Positions 36,901 through 43,922 of a DNA stretch of 64,000 nt are shown here, piece after piece. Both the position numbers and the translations under genes were made by a program. Every line of letters begins with the position of its first letter. Position 1 is the stretch's first letter. Source of the stretch: Sphingobacteriaceae bacterium (lineage in GTDB: Bacteria; Bacteroidota; Bacteroidia; Sphingobacteriales; Sphingobacteriaceae). The notes beneath the pieces are model-generated. The model searched no databases. It saw only the letters and a program-made list of their open reading frames with translations, and was not told the origin of the DNA. The DNA lies in assembly GCA_947459195.1 (NCBI GenBank), contig CANHCS010000001.1, positions 1-64,000 of the forward strand. The letters run 5' to 3'.

Positions 36901-38023
36901 CCTCAACCAACTTTATGTAAGCGGTTTAAAAGAAGACCTCAATCTGCGAGGTAGTTTAGAAATCATTAAAGATTTAAGGATTGAGTTAACGGCACTCAAA
37001 AGCCGCAACTTCAATTATGCTACCACTTTTAAATTTGTTCCGCAGTCAAATAGTTTCGAGAACTTGAATCCCATTACCACTGGTGATTATAGTATTTCCT
37101 TCTTTAGTTTGAAAACAGCCTTTAAAAACAACACAGAGGTGTTTCGTCAATTTGAAGCAAACAGGGCGGTGGTTTCTCAGCGTTTAGGAGCACTCAACCC
37201 CAATTCTGTGGGGCAGTTGGACGGTTATGCCAATGGCTACGGAAAAAATTCGCAAGATGTGGTGATGTCTGCATTCTTGGCAGCCTTCAGCGGTAAAAGT
37301 CCGCAGCAAATTAGCCTTAATTCTTTCCCACGGATTCCGGTACCTAACTGGCGCTTGAATTATAATGGCCTGAACAAAATCCCAATTTTAAGCGATCTGT
37401 TCTCTTCTATTGATATTAACCATACCTACCGTTCGGTTTATAACATCAATGGCTTTAATACTTTAGCCCGCTTTGAAGAAAAAGATGGTTATGTCAACAT
37501 CAAAGATGCAGTGGGCAATTTCTTGCCTCGTTATCAGTTCAATCAGGTAACATTGGTGGAGCAATTTGTTCCTTTTATAGGGCTAGATATGCGTTTCAAA
37601 AACAACATGACTAGTAATTTTGAATACCGAAAATCCCGAACTATGAGTTTAAGTTTAGCCAACAGTCAACTGGCGCTTCAAACCGACGATGCCCTGGTGT
37701 TTGGTTTGGGTTATCGGACCACCCAATTCCGTTTCCCCTTTGGCTTGTTCAGCAGCCTTAAAATGAATAATGATTTGAATTTTAAATTAGACATCGCCAT
37801 CAACGACCGTAAAACGGTGATCTACCGTGCCGATGTTGGCGATCCGGAAGTGTCATCAGGAGCGAAAAATATCACTTACCGCCCATCCATAGATTATGTT
37901 TTGAATCAGCGCTTCAATTTGAGATTATTCTACGATGGCAATATCACCAAACCTTATACTTCCCAAAGTTTCAATACCTCATTTAGTAATTTTGGTGCAA
38001 GTTTGCGCTTTACCATTCAATAA
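30923..38023 (+). CDS. sprA: SprA/Sov, type IX secretion outer-membrane translocon and gliding protein
   Basis: 2366 aa from a TTG start. Signal peptide about 1-25 (MKKTAAVFLFLFLAIFGIG). SprA forms the giant single-chain 36-strand outer-membrane barrel of the type IX secretion system. The sequence shows barrel-like alternation throughout, paired repeats such as NVGATILNLTERPLTQKVNIG, and the conserved YLDDFEASRSLIDLKSAITWQISG region. Length is close to the F. johnsoniae protein as I recall it. No other T9SS genes (porV, gldKLMN) are in the window. The many internal ORFs here are shadows. Confidence 0.95.
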   Translation: MKKTAAVFLFLFLAIFGIGQHALHAQIEIKKTDTLALIYPFKDFKSLSFKKPVGISLPNPANIKRSTEFNPLSRQYVIEEKVGDRFYRQPQYFSIKEYQRFENQQITQKHWRELADLPIAEARQPGFIPAVRVNSKSFERIFGGSTIEVRPQGSAELTLAGRINRNENPLFNERQRTQGNFDFNQRIQMNLVGQVGTKLKINTNYNTEAQFDFENQVKLDYTGNEDEIIRKIEAGNVNLPLNSSLITGSQALFGLKTQLQFGRLNVTSVFSQQKSQSKEITISNGAQQNEFRILADNYEANRHFFLAQYFRDNYNQALKKLPLISSTINITKIEVWITNRANNNTDARDILAFLDLGENRPYNTAKVQGGPVYSLAPAAFKAPGFAQQSNNLLDLLEQNPEIRLTNSNKVFDFYSGIADIPPTDNYAKLTYARRLTEREYTLNPLLGYISLNSALNADEVLAVAYRYTVNGVEYQVGEFSTDIPVNNNTPNVLFVKLLKNEILKTKVPAGLNSTYKRFPLWDLMMKNIYSLGAYQIGRNDFRLNIFRLDEATGIEKPQMLEGEDTKDKLWLQLTGLDQLNQQSDRKPDGFFDFLENLTIDPLNGRITFPTLEPFGADLQAQFKSGEQALIDKYVYDPLYSATKPDAQQFFPELNRYIIKGTYQSQVSSEFQLNAINVPEGSVQVIAGNLPLQEGTDFTIDYNIGRVRILNQALLNSGQPIRIKLENNELFGLQQRSLFGSRFDYAVNKNLNVGATILNLTERPLTQKVNIGEEPISNTIWGLDLNYNSSSRWLTRMVDKLPLINTKAESTINFNGEYANFVPGHPRALNFAGNRNGTSYLDDFEASRSLIDLKSAITWQISGTPQLFNIDYNSNGLEYGFNRARLAWYNIDPIFYNRSGLGTPEDIKLNANELSNHYSREVLEREVFPFKDSPTGQPLFLNTLNMAFYPNIRGPYNFTTTGIDPNGNLLDPKKRWGGMFRRIDNNDFEALNIEFIELWMLDPFIYKPNSQGGDLYFNLGNISEDILKDGRKSLENGLPTDGDINKTEPTIWGKVPKLQPVIQAFDNNPDARKLQDIGIDGLSTEEEKNPAAFDGFVSKVTPLLNATAAAAIGQDPATDDYQYFRGNQFTDPSTPILKRYERFNGTEGNSKTPAQSLAETGLENTAATPLPDGEDVNRDNNSSKTDEYFEYKLSIRPQDLEIGKNHITDIVKTTVKLANGKQETVRWIQFRIPLATAFEPKPNNPQDFKSIRFMRAFMTNFADTAILRFAKMQLVRGEWRRYNPEKNPAKSIVDPSIINPVADDFDLEVSAVNIEENGKRSPIPYVTPPGILRELDFSGFNGNTRQNEQSLSVRVKGLKDGYGQAAFRTTFNDFRSYRRMEMFIHAESSAQDATLKDKDINAFIRIGSDNQDNYYEYSIPLKITSPGTSDPSAIWPDQNRMEVSLIQLQEAKAARNKAILDGNFPSSSLPFIYPVPGTENTITVMGQPDMSKVRVFMLGVFNPLKKPLNPLGDDGLEKSIEVWFNELRLTEFDQRGGWAATARMNAKLADFADVSVSGSRSTNGFGSLERRVSERNRSDNTLFDVSSSIEAGKLFPQRSGIKIPMFVNFSSQVNTPMFDPRSPDLELNSVLKNSNKAEQQEVLNVVQDYTTRKSINFTNVRKIKTNPESKAQPWDIENWSATYAFTEFRHRDFINEQNIQKTYRAALAYNFAGQPKVYTPFAKIIKNNTLALFKDFNFSLLPSVLNFRIDVDRMYSENTLRNNDPNNFIPLQNFNKNFQMNRIYGISWNLTKSMQLDFNATNYAIIDEPDGRINGLKRDTIWQNLMRLGRTTDYGHTLNLTYNLPINKLPGLSWVNITTRYGTTFNWRTEPLATLRDPDVNLGNSIQNTRVIQVNPSLNLSSFYNQFKFIRKLSAGDQQNGFAKALINALTGLKNIGGAYTRTEGIFMPGYLPNTTAFGQDFDANAPGWDFLFGSQRDIRVRAVNNSWISNDPLLNQLYVSGLKEDLNLRGSLEIIKDLRIELTALKSRNFNYATTFKFVPQSNSFENLNPITTGDYSISFFSLKTAFKNNTEVFRQFEANRAVVSQRLGALNPNSVGQLDGYANGYGKNSQDVVMSAFLAAFSGKSPQQISLNSFPRIPVPNWRLNYNGLNKIPILSDLFSSIDINHTYRSVYNINGFNTLARFEEKDGYVNIKDAVGNFLPRYQFNQVTLVEQFVPFIGLDMRFKNNMTSNFEYRKSRTMSLSLANSQLALQTDDALVFGLGYRTTQFRFPFGLFSSLKMNNDLNFKLDIAINDRKTVIYRADVGDPEVSSGAKNITYRPSIDYVLNQRFNLRLFYDGNITKPYTSQSFNTSFSNFGASLRFTIQ

Positions 38024-38028
38024 TAACG

Positions 38029-38059
38029 TTGCGATTTTAAACAGATTAAGCTATTTTTG
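38029..38059 (+). promoter_or_regulatory. Promoter of gcvH
   Basis: TTG (38029-38031), a 20-nt spacer, then TATTTTTG (38052-38059), an exact -7 match. The ATG at 38075 is 15 nt downstream. The box overlaps the TTG used as start in the ORF track (38057), which argues for the ATG. Confidence 0.65.
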
Positions 38060-38074
38060 AGCAAACGAAATTTT

Positions 38075-38455
38075 ATGAACTTCCCATCCGAACTTAAATA
38101 TACCACCGACCACGAATGGATCCGTGTGGAAGGCAACCATGCTTTTGTTGGTATCACCGATTTTGCACAAAGAGAATTGGGCGACATCGTTTACATCGAC
38201 ATCAACACCATTGGTAAAAATGTAGCTAAAGAAGCAGTTTTTGGAACCGTTGAAGCAGTTAAAACCGTATCAGACTTGTTCATGCCAGTGAGCGGCACCG
38301 TGGTTGAATTCAATAAGAAACTGGATACAAATCCCGAATTGGTAAATCAAGATCCTTATGGAGATGGCTGGATGGTAAAAATCGAATTAAGCGATGTCGC
38401 TGAGGCCGGTCAACTGCTTTCTGCTGCCGACTATGCTGCACAAGTAGGAGCTTAA
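38075..38455 (+). CDS. gcvH: Glycine cleavage system H protein
   Basis: Lipoyl carrier that shuttles the aminomethyl group between the P and T proteins. 126 aa from ATG 38075. The lipoylated Lys is in [35 protein letters not shown] and [19 protein letters not shown] are family signatures. It has its own TTG-N20-TATTTTTG promoter. gcvT is about 21 kb away; gcvP is not in the window. It overlaps vanZ by 1 nt (TAATG). Confidence 0.96.
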   Translation: MNFPSELKYTTDHEWIRVEGNHAFVGITDFAQRELGDIVYIDINTIGKNVAKEAVFGTVEAVKTVSDLFMPVSGTVVEFNKKLDTNPELVNQDPYGDGWMVKIELSDVAEAGQLLSAADYAAQVGA

Positions 38456-38850
38456 TGCTGAAAACACTCCGATATCAATACCTGGCCATTATCTGGGCTT
38501 TGCTGATATTGATTTTGTGTAATTTGCCTGCTCAGGACCTGCCCGACTCGAGTAGATTTTTCGAAGGCTTTGATAAGCTGGCTCATACCGGCTTTTTCTT
38601 TGTCCTTACGGTGCTCTTGTTTTATGGTAAAATCAGCCAGCAGAACAGTTATAGCTATCGATTATTAACCATCATTAAAATTCTGTTGATCAGTTCGGCA
38701 CTGGGGGCCCTTATCGAGTGGATGCAATGGAAATGGTTCACCTACCGCTCGGCCGAATGGTGGGATTTCATCTGTGATTTAATCGGCGTGGGCATGGGTG
38801 TGTTCAGCTATGTTTTTCTACATCGCTTCCGATTACAAGAAATGAAGTAG
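38455..38850 (+). CDS. VanZ family small membrane protein
   Basis: 131 aa, four hydrophobic helices. The family marks are visible: an early acidic residue cluster before KLAHTGFFFVLTVLLFYG and the later ALIEWMQWKW segment. VanZ confers low-level teicoplanin resistance in enterococci, but its function in Bacteroidota is unknown. It follows gcvH with a stop/start overlap, an arrangement common in this phylum. Confidence 0.85.
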   Translation: MLKTLRYQYLAIIWALLILILCNLPAQDLPDSSRFFEGFDKLAHTGFFFVLTVLLFYGKISQQNSYSYRLLTIIKILLISSALGALIEWMQWKWFTYRSAEWWDFICDLIGVGMGVFSYVFLHRFRLQEMK

Positions 38851-38898
38851 TAAATACGTTAAATTTTACAATACATCCATTTATCGGAACGCTCCTTA

Positions 38899-38930
38899 TT
38901 TGGATTTAATTTAAATAAGACCTACTTTTG
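38899..38930 (+). promoter_or_regulatory. Promoter of feoAB
   Basis: TTTG (38899-38902), a 20-nt spacer, then TACTTTTG (38923-38930): the best match in the window to the Bacteroidota promoter consensus. feoA GTG is 11 nt downstream. Confidence 0.75.
38904..38916. promoter_or_regulatory. Operator-like palindrome inside the feoAB promoter
   Basis: ATTTAA-T-TTAAAT is a perfect odd palindrome lying wholly in the spacer between the -33 and -7 boxes. A second, overlapping pair of arms (CTTATTT...AAATAAG, 38895-38919) extends it. A repressor bound here would block RNA polymerase; a Fur- or DtxR-type iron sensor is the natural guess, though the sequence is not a canonical Fur box. Confidence 0.45.
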
Positions 38931-38941
38931 AGATCTAAACT

Positions 38942-39172
38942 GTGAAAAAGGTGAAAACTAAATTATCGCAATTAGCCCCGGGAGAATCTGGCATCATCAA
39001 AGAATTTACTGACCTCGAAATGTCGGTTAAATTAATGGAAATGGGCTGTTTACCAGGCGAAGCCATCCAGGTAGAAAGAATAGCTCCCCTGGGCGATCCC
39101 ATTGCGGTAAACATCTCCGGATATCAGTTGAGTCTTCGTAAAAAAGAGGCATCTACCATCATCTTACAATAA
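38942..39172 (+). CDS. feoA: Ferrous iron transport protein A
   Basis: 76-aa SH3-like cytosolic partner of FeoB: LSQLAPGESGIIKEFTDLEMSVKLMEMGCLPGEAIQVERIAPLGDPIAV. GTG start at 38942. It lies 8 nt before feoB, transcribed from a strong promoter with a palindrome in the spacer, consistent with iron control. Confidence 0.93.
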   Translation: MKKVKTKLSQLAPGESGIIKEFTDLEMSVKLMEMGCLPGEAIQVERIAPLGDPIAVNISGYQLSLRKKEASTIILQ

Positions 39173-39180
39173 CACATTCC

Positions 39181-41301
39181 GTGAAAACAAATTTGAAAGT
39201 GGCACTTGTTGGTAATCCCAACACAGGTAAATCGACACTTTTCAATTCTTTAACCGGACTGAATCAAAAAGTTGGCAATTTCCCGGGAGTTACGGTCGAT
39301 AAAAAAACCGGACAAAGCAAGCTCAATGACCATCAGGAGGCCATGGTCATCGATTTGCCCGGAGCCTACAGCTTATATCCAAAAAGTAAAGATGAGGGCA
39401 TTGTACTCGATGTGTTGGTCGATCCGAGCAACCCGGTTCATCCCGATTTAGTCGTATTTATTGCCGATGCTACCAACCTGAAACGCAATTTATTGCTTTA
39501 CACGCAGGTGGCTGATTTGAAGATCCCGGTCATCATTGCCTTGAATATGATGGACCTGGCCAAGCGCTCGGGCTTCCAGATCAAGGTAGATGAGCTGTCC
39601 GCCAAGTTGGGAGTGAGAATAGTGCCCATCTCTGCTCGTAGTGGAGCAGGCATAGCAGATTTAAAACAAGCCATTGCAGAAGCCGGTACGATTCCGCTTC
39701 AGGCAGATGTGCTCGACTTGAAAGAATTACTGCCCGACAGCCGTCTCATTGAGGATGTACAGCAAGAATTCTCGCTGAAACAAGCTTATACTGCCCTCCA
39801 ATATCTGCATCATTACCAACACTTATCATTCTTAACTGATTCACAAATTGATGATTTGGCCCAGAGGGCTGAACAGTCTGATTTTAAGTCGCAACAATTG
39901 CAGGCCCGTGAAACCATCGCCCGTTATCAGTTCATTAATGAAACTTTATTCGATACGTTCATCAGCCCCGACAATCCCGTTCAGGAGAGTTATAGCAATC
40001 GGATCGATCATATCTTAACACATAAAATCTGGGGTCTTGCCATTTTTATGGCGGTACTCTTTATCATTTTCCAGTCCATTTATGCCTGGTCTGAGTACCC
40101 GATGAGCCTCATCGAGTCGTTGTTTATTTGGCTGGTGAATGCCGTGCATGATTATTTACCTGCCGGAGCGCTCACCAACCTCTTGGCCGATGGTATCCTG
40201 GCCGGACTGAGCGGTGTATTGGTATTCATCCCACAAATAGCCATTTTATTTGCTTTTATTGCAGTTTTAGAAGATACGGGCTATATGGCCCGGGTTACCT
40301 TCATGATGGATCGAATCATGAGAAAGGTGGGTTTGAATGGAAAATCGGTAGTGCCCATCATTGGTGGCCTGGCTTGTGCCGTGCCCTCCATCATGAGTGC
40401 CCGTAACATCGAAAACTGGAAAGACCGCATCATCACCATCATGGTGACCCCCTTGGTCAGCTGCTCGGCCCGCTTGCCCATTTATACTTTATTGATTGCC
40501 CTTGTAGTGCCCGATGAGCGCCTCTGGGGATTATTCAATTTACAAGGACTGGCCCTCATGGGCATGTACTTGCTCAGCATGCTGAGTGCCGTTTTGGTGG
40601 CCTGGGTCATGAAATACCTCATCAAAGCCCGCGAACGTGGCTATTTCATCATGGAATTGCCGGTATACCGCATGCCCCGCTGGAACAACGTAGCATTTAC
40701 CATGTACGAGAAAGTAAAGGCATTTGTGTTGGAGGCGGGCAAGGTAATCATCGCCATCTCAGTAATTTTATGGGTACTGGCTTCCTACGGACCTCCGGCT
40801 AAATTTAAAGCCATCGATCAGCAGTTTGCATCTCCCGCATATACGGCCAAGTATTCAGTAGAGCAGATTGATCATTTAAAAGCATCCGCCAAATTAGAGA
40901 ACTCCTTCGCCGGCATATTAGGCAAGAGCATCGAACCGGTCATTAAACCCCTGGGTTTCGACTGGAAAATCGGAATCGCTCTCATCACTTCATTTGCTGC
41001 CCGCGAAGTTTTTGTGGGTACCATGGCCACACTTTACAGTGTAGAAGGAGATGCCAGCCGTATGGATTCGGTAAAAGAGAAAATGGCATCTGCCCGAAAC
41101 CCCGAAACAGGCCAATTGGTATTTACTTTGCCTGTGGCTTTTTCGCTGATGATCTTTTATGCCTACGCCATGCAGTGCATGAGTACGCTGGCCGTAGTTT
41201 ATCGCGAAACTAAAAGCTGGAAATGGCCCATTACACAATTCGTTTACATGACGGCCATGGCTTACCTCGCCAGTTTATTGGTGTATCAGTTTCTGAAATA
41301 A
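39181..41301 (+). CDS. feoB: Ferrous iron transporter FeoB
   Basis: 706 aa, GTG start. The N-terminal G-protein domain has G1 GNPNTGKST, G3 DLPGAYSL and G4 NMMD. The membrane domain (from about residue 280) includes the Gate motifs, for example PIIGGLACAVPSIMSARNIE and the Cys of VSCSARLPIYTLLIA. It imports Fe2+ across the inner membrane. No separate FeoC is seen; the SprT-like gene follows 15 nt downstream. Confidence 0.96.
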   Translation: MKTNLKVALVGNPNTGKSTLFNSLTGLNQKVGNFPGVTVDKKTGQSKLNDHQEAMVIDLPGAYSLYPKSKDEGIVLDVLVDPSNPVHPDLVVFIADATNLKRNLLLYTQVADLKIPVIIALNMMDLAKRSGFQIKVDELSAKLGVRIVPISARSGAGIADLKQAIAEAGTIPLQADVLDLKELLPDSRLIEDVQQEFSLKQAYTALQYLHHYQHLSFLTDSQIDDLAQRAEQSDFKSQQLQARETIARYQFINETLFDTFISPDNPVQESYSNRIDHILTHKIWGLAIFMAVLFIIFQSIYAWSEYPMSLIESLFIWLVNAVHDYLPAGALTNLLADGILAGLSGVLVFIPQIAILFAFIAVLEDTGYMARVTFMMDRIMRKVGLNGKSVVPIIGGLACAVPSIMSARNIENWKDRIITIMVTPLVSCSARLPIYTLLIALVVPDERLWGLFNLQGLALMGMYLLSMLSAVLVAWVMKYLIKARERGYFIMELPVYRMPRWNNVAFTMYEKVKAFVLEAGKVIIAISVILWVLASYGPPAKFKAIDQQFASPAYTAKYSVEQIDHLKASAKLENSFAGILGKSIEPVIKPLGFDWKIGIALITSFAAREVFVGTMATLYSVEGDASRMDSVKEKMASARNPETGQLVFTLPVAFSLMIFYAYAMQCMSTLAVVYRETKSWKWPITQFVYMTAMAYLASLLVYQFLK

Positions 41302-41316
41302 TCACGATATTCAGTC

Positions 41317-41928
41317 GTGGATAAAATCAAAGTACTCGAACAATACCTCCCAGCTCCCTCAGCGCCCATCATTGCCCGCTGGATCGATCATTTTCAGTGC
41401 GACTTTAAAATTTCCAGAGCCCGTAACACTAAATATGGCGATTACCGACCGCCACATGCCGGTCAGGGCCATCGCATTTCCATAAATTATGATTTAAACC
41501 CCTTCGCTTTTTTAGTTACCACCGTACACGAGTTTGCACACTTACTTACCTGGAACGAACATCAGCGAAAAGCAAAACCACATGGATCAGAATGGAAGGC
41601 TAATTTCAAGCGGATGATGCGCCCTTTCTTTGAGCAAGAAGTTTTTCCGGCCGACATCCGCCAAGCCATTGTACGATACCTGGAAAACCCCGCTGCTTCC
41701 AGTTGTGCCGATCCGCATTTATTTAAAACACTCAAAAAATACGACCTGCGTTCAGAGCAGGTAGTCCTGCTCGAAACCTTACCCGCAGGTTCCGTATTTA
41801 AGATCAAAGACGGACGTACCTTCCGCAAAGAAGCCAAAATCAGGAAAAGATTTCGATGTACAGAGCTCGCAAGCGGAAGGTTATACTTGTTTAATCCGCT
41901 GGTAGAAGTCGAATCAATAAGCAAGTAA
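41317..41928 (+). CDS. SprT-like zinc metallopeptidase-fold protein
   Basis: 203 aa from a GTG start. The zinc-binding HExxH is VHEFAHLLTW, with a downstream HGSEWKANFKRMM carrying the third His as in SprT/Spartan proteins. The C-terminal half (about 140-203) has no recognisable zinc ribbon. It may act on DNA-protein crosslinks, by analogy only. It closes the feoAB run and overlaps the convergent E1 gene by 15 nt at the 3' end. Confidence 0.85.
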   Translation: MDKIKVLEQYLPAPSAPIIARWIDHFQCDFKISRARNTKYGDYRPPHAGQGHRISINYDLNPFAFLVTTVHEFAHLLTWNEHQRKAKPHGSEWKANFKRMMRPFFEQEVFPADIRQAIVRYLENPAASSCADPHLFKTLKKYDLRSEQVVLLETLPAGSVFKIKDGRTFRKEAKIRKRFRCTELASGRLYLFNPLVEVESISK

Positions 41929-43890
41929 TTTTTGTATCGTTTCCTGGAGTCGTGCCTTCGCCAAAAACTGATCTTCCAAGGCCTTGCTCATGGGGATGGC
42001 GGTATCAAGGCTGGCGCAACGCATCACCGGGGCATCGAGGCTTTCGAAGGCATGTTCGGCAATATAAGCGCTCAATTCCGCTCCAAAGCCATTGCAAAGC
42101 GTGTCTTCGTGCAGGATGAGTACCTTGCCTGTTTTGTGGACCGTTGTCAATACCGCCTCGGTATCCCAAGGTTGTAAACTTCTCAAATCTAGCAGATCTG
42201 CGCTGATCTCCAGATGCTGATCCAGATACTCGAGCGCCCAGTGTACTCCCAATCCGTAAGTGATGATGGAAACTTGATCGCCACTGCGCAACAATCGTGC
42301 TTTGCCAATTTCAGTGGTATAGTAATCATCGAAAATAGGTTCTGAAATACCACGGTACAAAAACTTATGCTCAAAATATAAGACCGGATTGGGGTCTTCA
42401 ATGGCCGAAAGCAATAAGCCTTTAGCATCCGAAGGGAAGGCAGGGTACACCACTTTTAAACCCGGCGTTTTGGTAAACCAGGCCTCATTGCTTTGTGAGT
42501 GAAAAGGACCGGCCCCGGTACCGGCTCCGGTTGGCATGCGTATTACCACATCGGCCTGTTGGCCCCAGCGGTAATGTGTTTTAGCCAGGTTGTTTACAAT
42601 TTGGTTGAAGCCACAGCTTACAAAATCGGCAAACTGCATCTCCATGATGGCCTTGTATCCGTTAATAGACAAGCCCAAAGCCGCCCCCACAATGGCCGAT
42701 TCGCAGATAGGGGTATTCCGCACCCGTTCCTTCCCAAATTCTTCCACAAATCCCTGGGTAATCTTAAAGGCGCCGCCGTACTCTGCAATATCTTGTCCCA
42801 TAATCACCAGTTCCGGAAACTTTTGCATACCTGCTCTTAGCCCATCGCTGATGGCATCGATATAACGTTTCTCGGTTTGAGTTCCGCTTGCGCTGATGAT
42901 GGGCGCTCTGCCGGGTGCATACATGTCATCAAGCTCCAATTTTGCATCAGGTTCCACATCGGGCATGGCAAAAACAGCTTCTACATCCTGCTCTATTTCC
43001 TGTTTAAATTGTGCCCGGATGTTTTCAATATCGCTTTCATCAAGAATGCATTCCTCTAACAAATAATCCTCAAAATTTTGGAGTGGATCTTTCTCTGCCC
43101 AAATTTCGAACAACGCTTGCGGAACATATTTGGTACCTGAAGCTTCCTCGTGCCCACGCATGCGGAAGGTTTTGCATTCCACCAATACCGGCCTCGGATT
43201 TTTCCGAATGTCTTCGGCAAGTTCGTGGATGGTATGGTACACTTCGAGTACATTATTACCATCGATGAGTCGACCTTCCATGCCATAGCCTTTGGCCCGG
43301 TCTACCAGATTTTCGCAACGGTATTGCTCATTGGTAGGTGTAGAAAGTCCGTATCCATTGTTTTCAATGATGAATATGACCGGTAAATCCCAAACCGCTG
43401 CTACGTTGAGCGCCTCATGAAAATCACCTTCGCTGGTGGCTCCTTCGCCGGTATATACGAGGGTTACCTTCTCCTGTTGCCGTAATTTATCTGCAAGGGC
43501 AATCCCATCGGCCAGGGCCATTTGTGGTCCCAGGTGAGAGATCATGCCTATGATTTTATAATCTTGTGTGCCAAAATGGAAAGAGCGGTCGCGACCTTTG
43601 GTAAACCCTGCGGCCTTACCTTGCCATTGAGCCATCAATCTGCTCAGTTGAATACCCCTTGAAGTAAATACACCGAGGTTACGGTGCATGGGCAGTATGT
43701 ATTCATCTGCTTTGAGTGCCAGGGTGCTGCCCACGGCGATGGCCTCCTGGCCAATTCCTGAAAACCATTTGCCAATTCTTCCCTGACGCAAGAGGATGAG
43801 CATTTTTTCCTCAATCATGCGTGGTTTGAGGAGCTGCTGGTAGAAGTGCAGCAGTTGCTGGTCGTCTAGGTGCTTGCGGTCGAACTGCAT
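41914..43890 (-). CDS. Fused E1 alpha/beta subunit of a 2-oxo acid dehydrogenase
   Basis: 658 aa combining both subunits of the branched-chain/pyruvate-type E1. The alpha part (about 1-310) has the TPP motif GEGATSEGDFHEALN...IIENNGYGLS and the phosphorylation-loop-like MRGHEEASG; the beta part (about 338-650) has VIMGQDIAEYGGAFKITQGF and CESAIVGAALGLSINGYKAIMEMQFADF. It decarboxylates a 2-oxo acid and transfers the acyl group to a lipoyl E2. Neither E2 nor E3 is nearby. lutB is 32 nt upstream on the same strand. Confidence 0.92.
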   Translation of the reverse strand: MQFDRKHLDDQQLLHFYQQLLKPRMIEEKMLILLRQGRIGKWFSGIGQEAIAVGSTLALKADEYILPMHRNLGVFTSRGIQLSRLMAQWQGKAAGFTKGRDRSFHFGTQDYKIIGMISHLGPQMALADGIALADKLRQQEKVTLVYTGEGATSEGDFHEALNVAAVWDLPVIFIIENNGYGLSTPTNEQYRCENLVDRAKGYGMEGRLIDGNNVLEVYHTIHELAEDIRKNPRPVLVECKTFRMRGHEEASGTKYVPQALFEIWAEKDPLQNFEDYLLEECILDESDIENIRAQFKQEIEQDVEAVFAMPDVEPDAKLELDDMYAPGRAPIISASGTQTEKRYIDAISDGLRAGMQKFPELVIMGQDIAEYGGAFKITQGFVEEFGKERVRNTPICESAIVGAALGLSINGYKAIMEMQFADFVSCGFNQIVNNLAKTHYRWGQQADVVIRMPTGAGTGAGPFHSQSNEAWFTKTPGLKVVYPAFPSDAKGLLLSAIEDPNPVLYFEHKFLYRGISEPIFDDYYTTEIGKARLLRSGDQVSIITYGLGVHWALEYLDQHLEISADLLDLRSLQPWDTEAVLTTVHKTGKVLILHEDTLCNGFGAELSAYIAEHAFESLDAPVMRCASLDTAIPMSKALEDQFLAKARLQETIQKLLAY

Positions 43891-43922
43891 TTGTTTTTCT
43901 TTGGCGTGTTGGCGGTCTAGGC

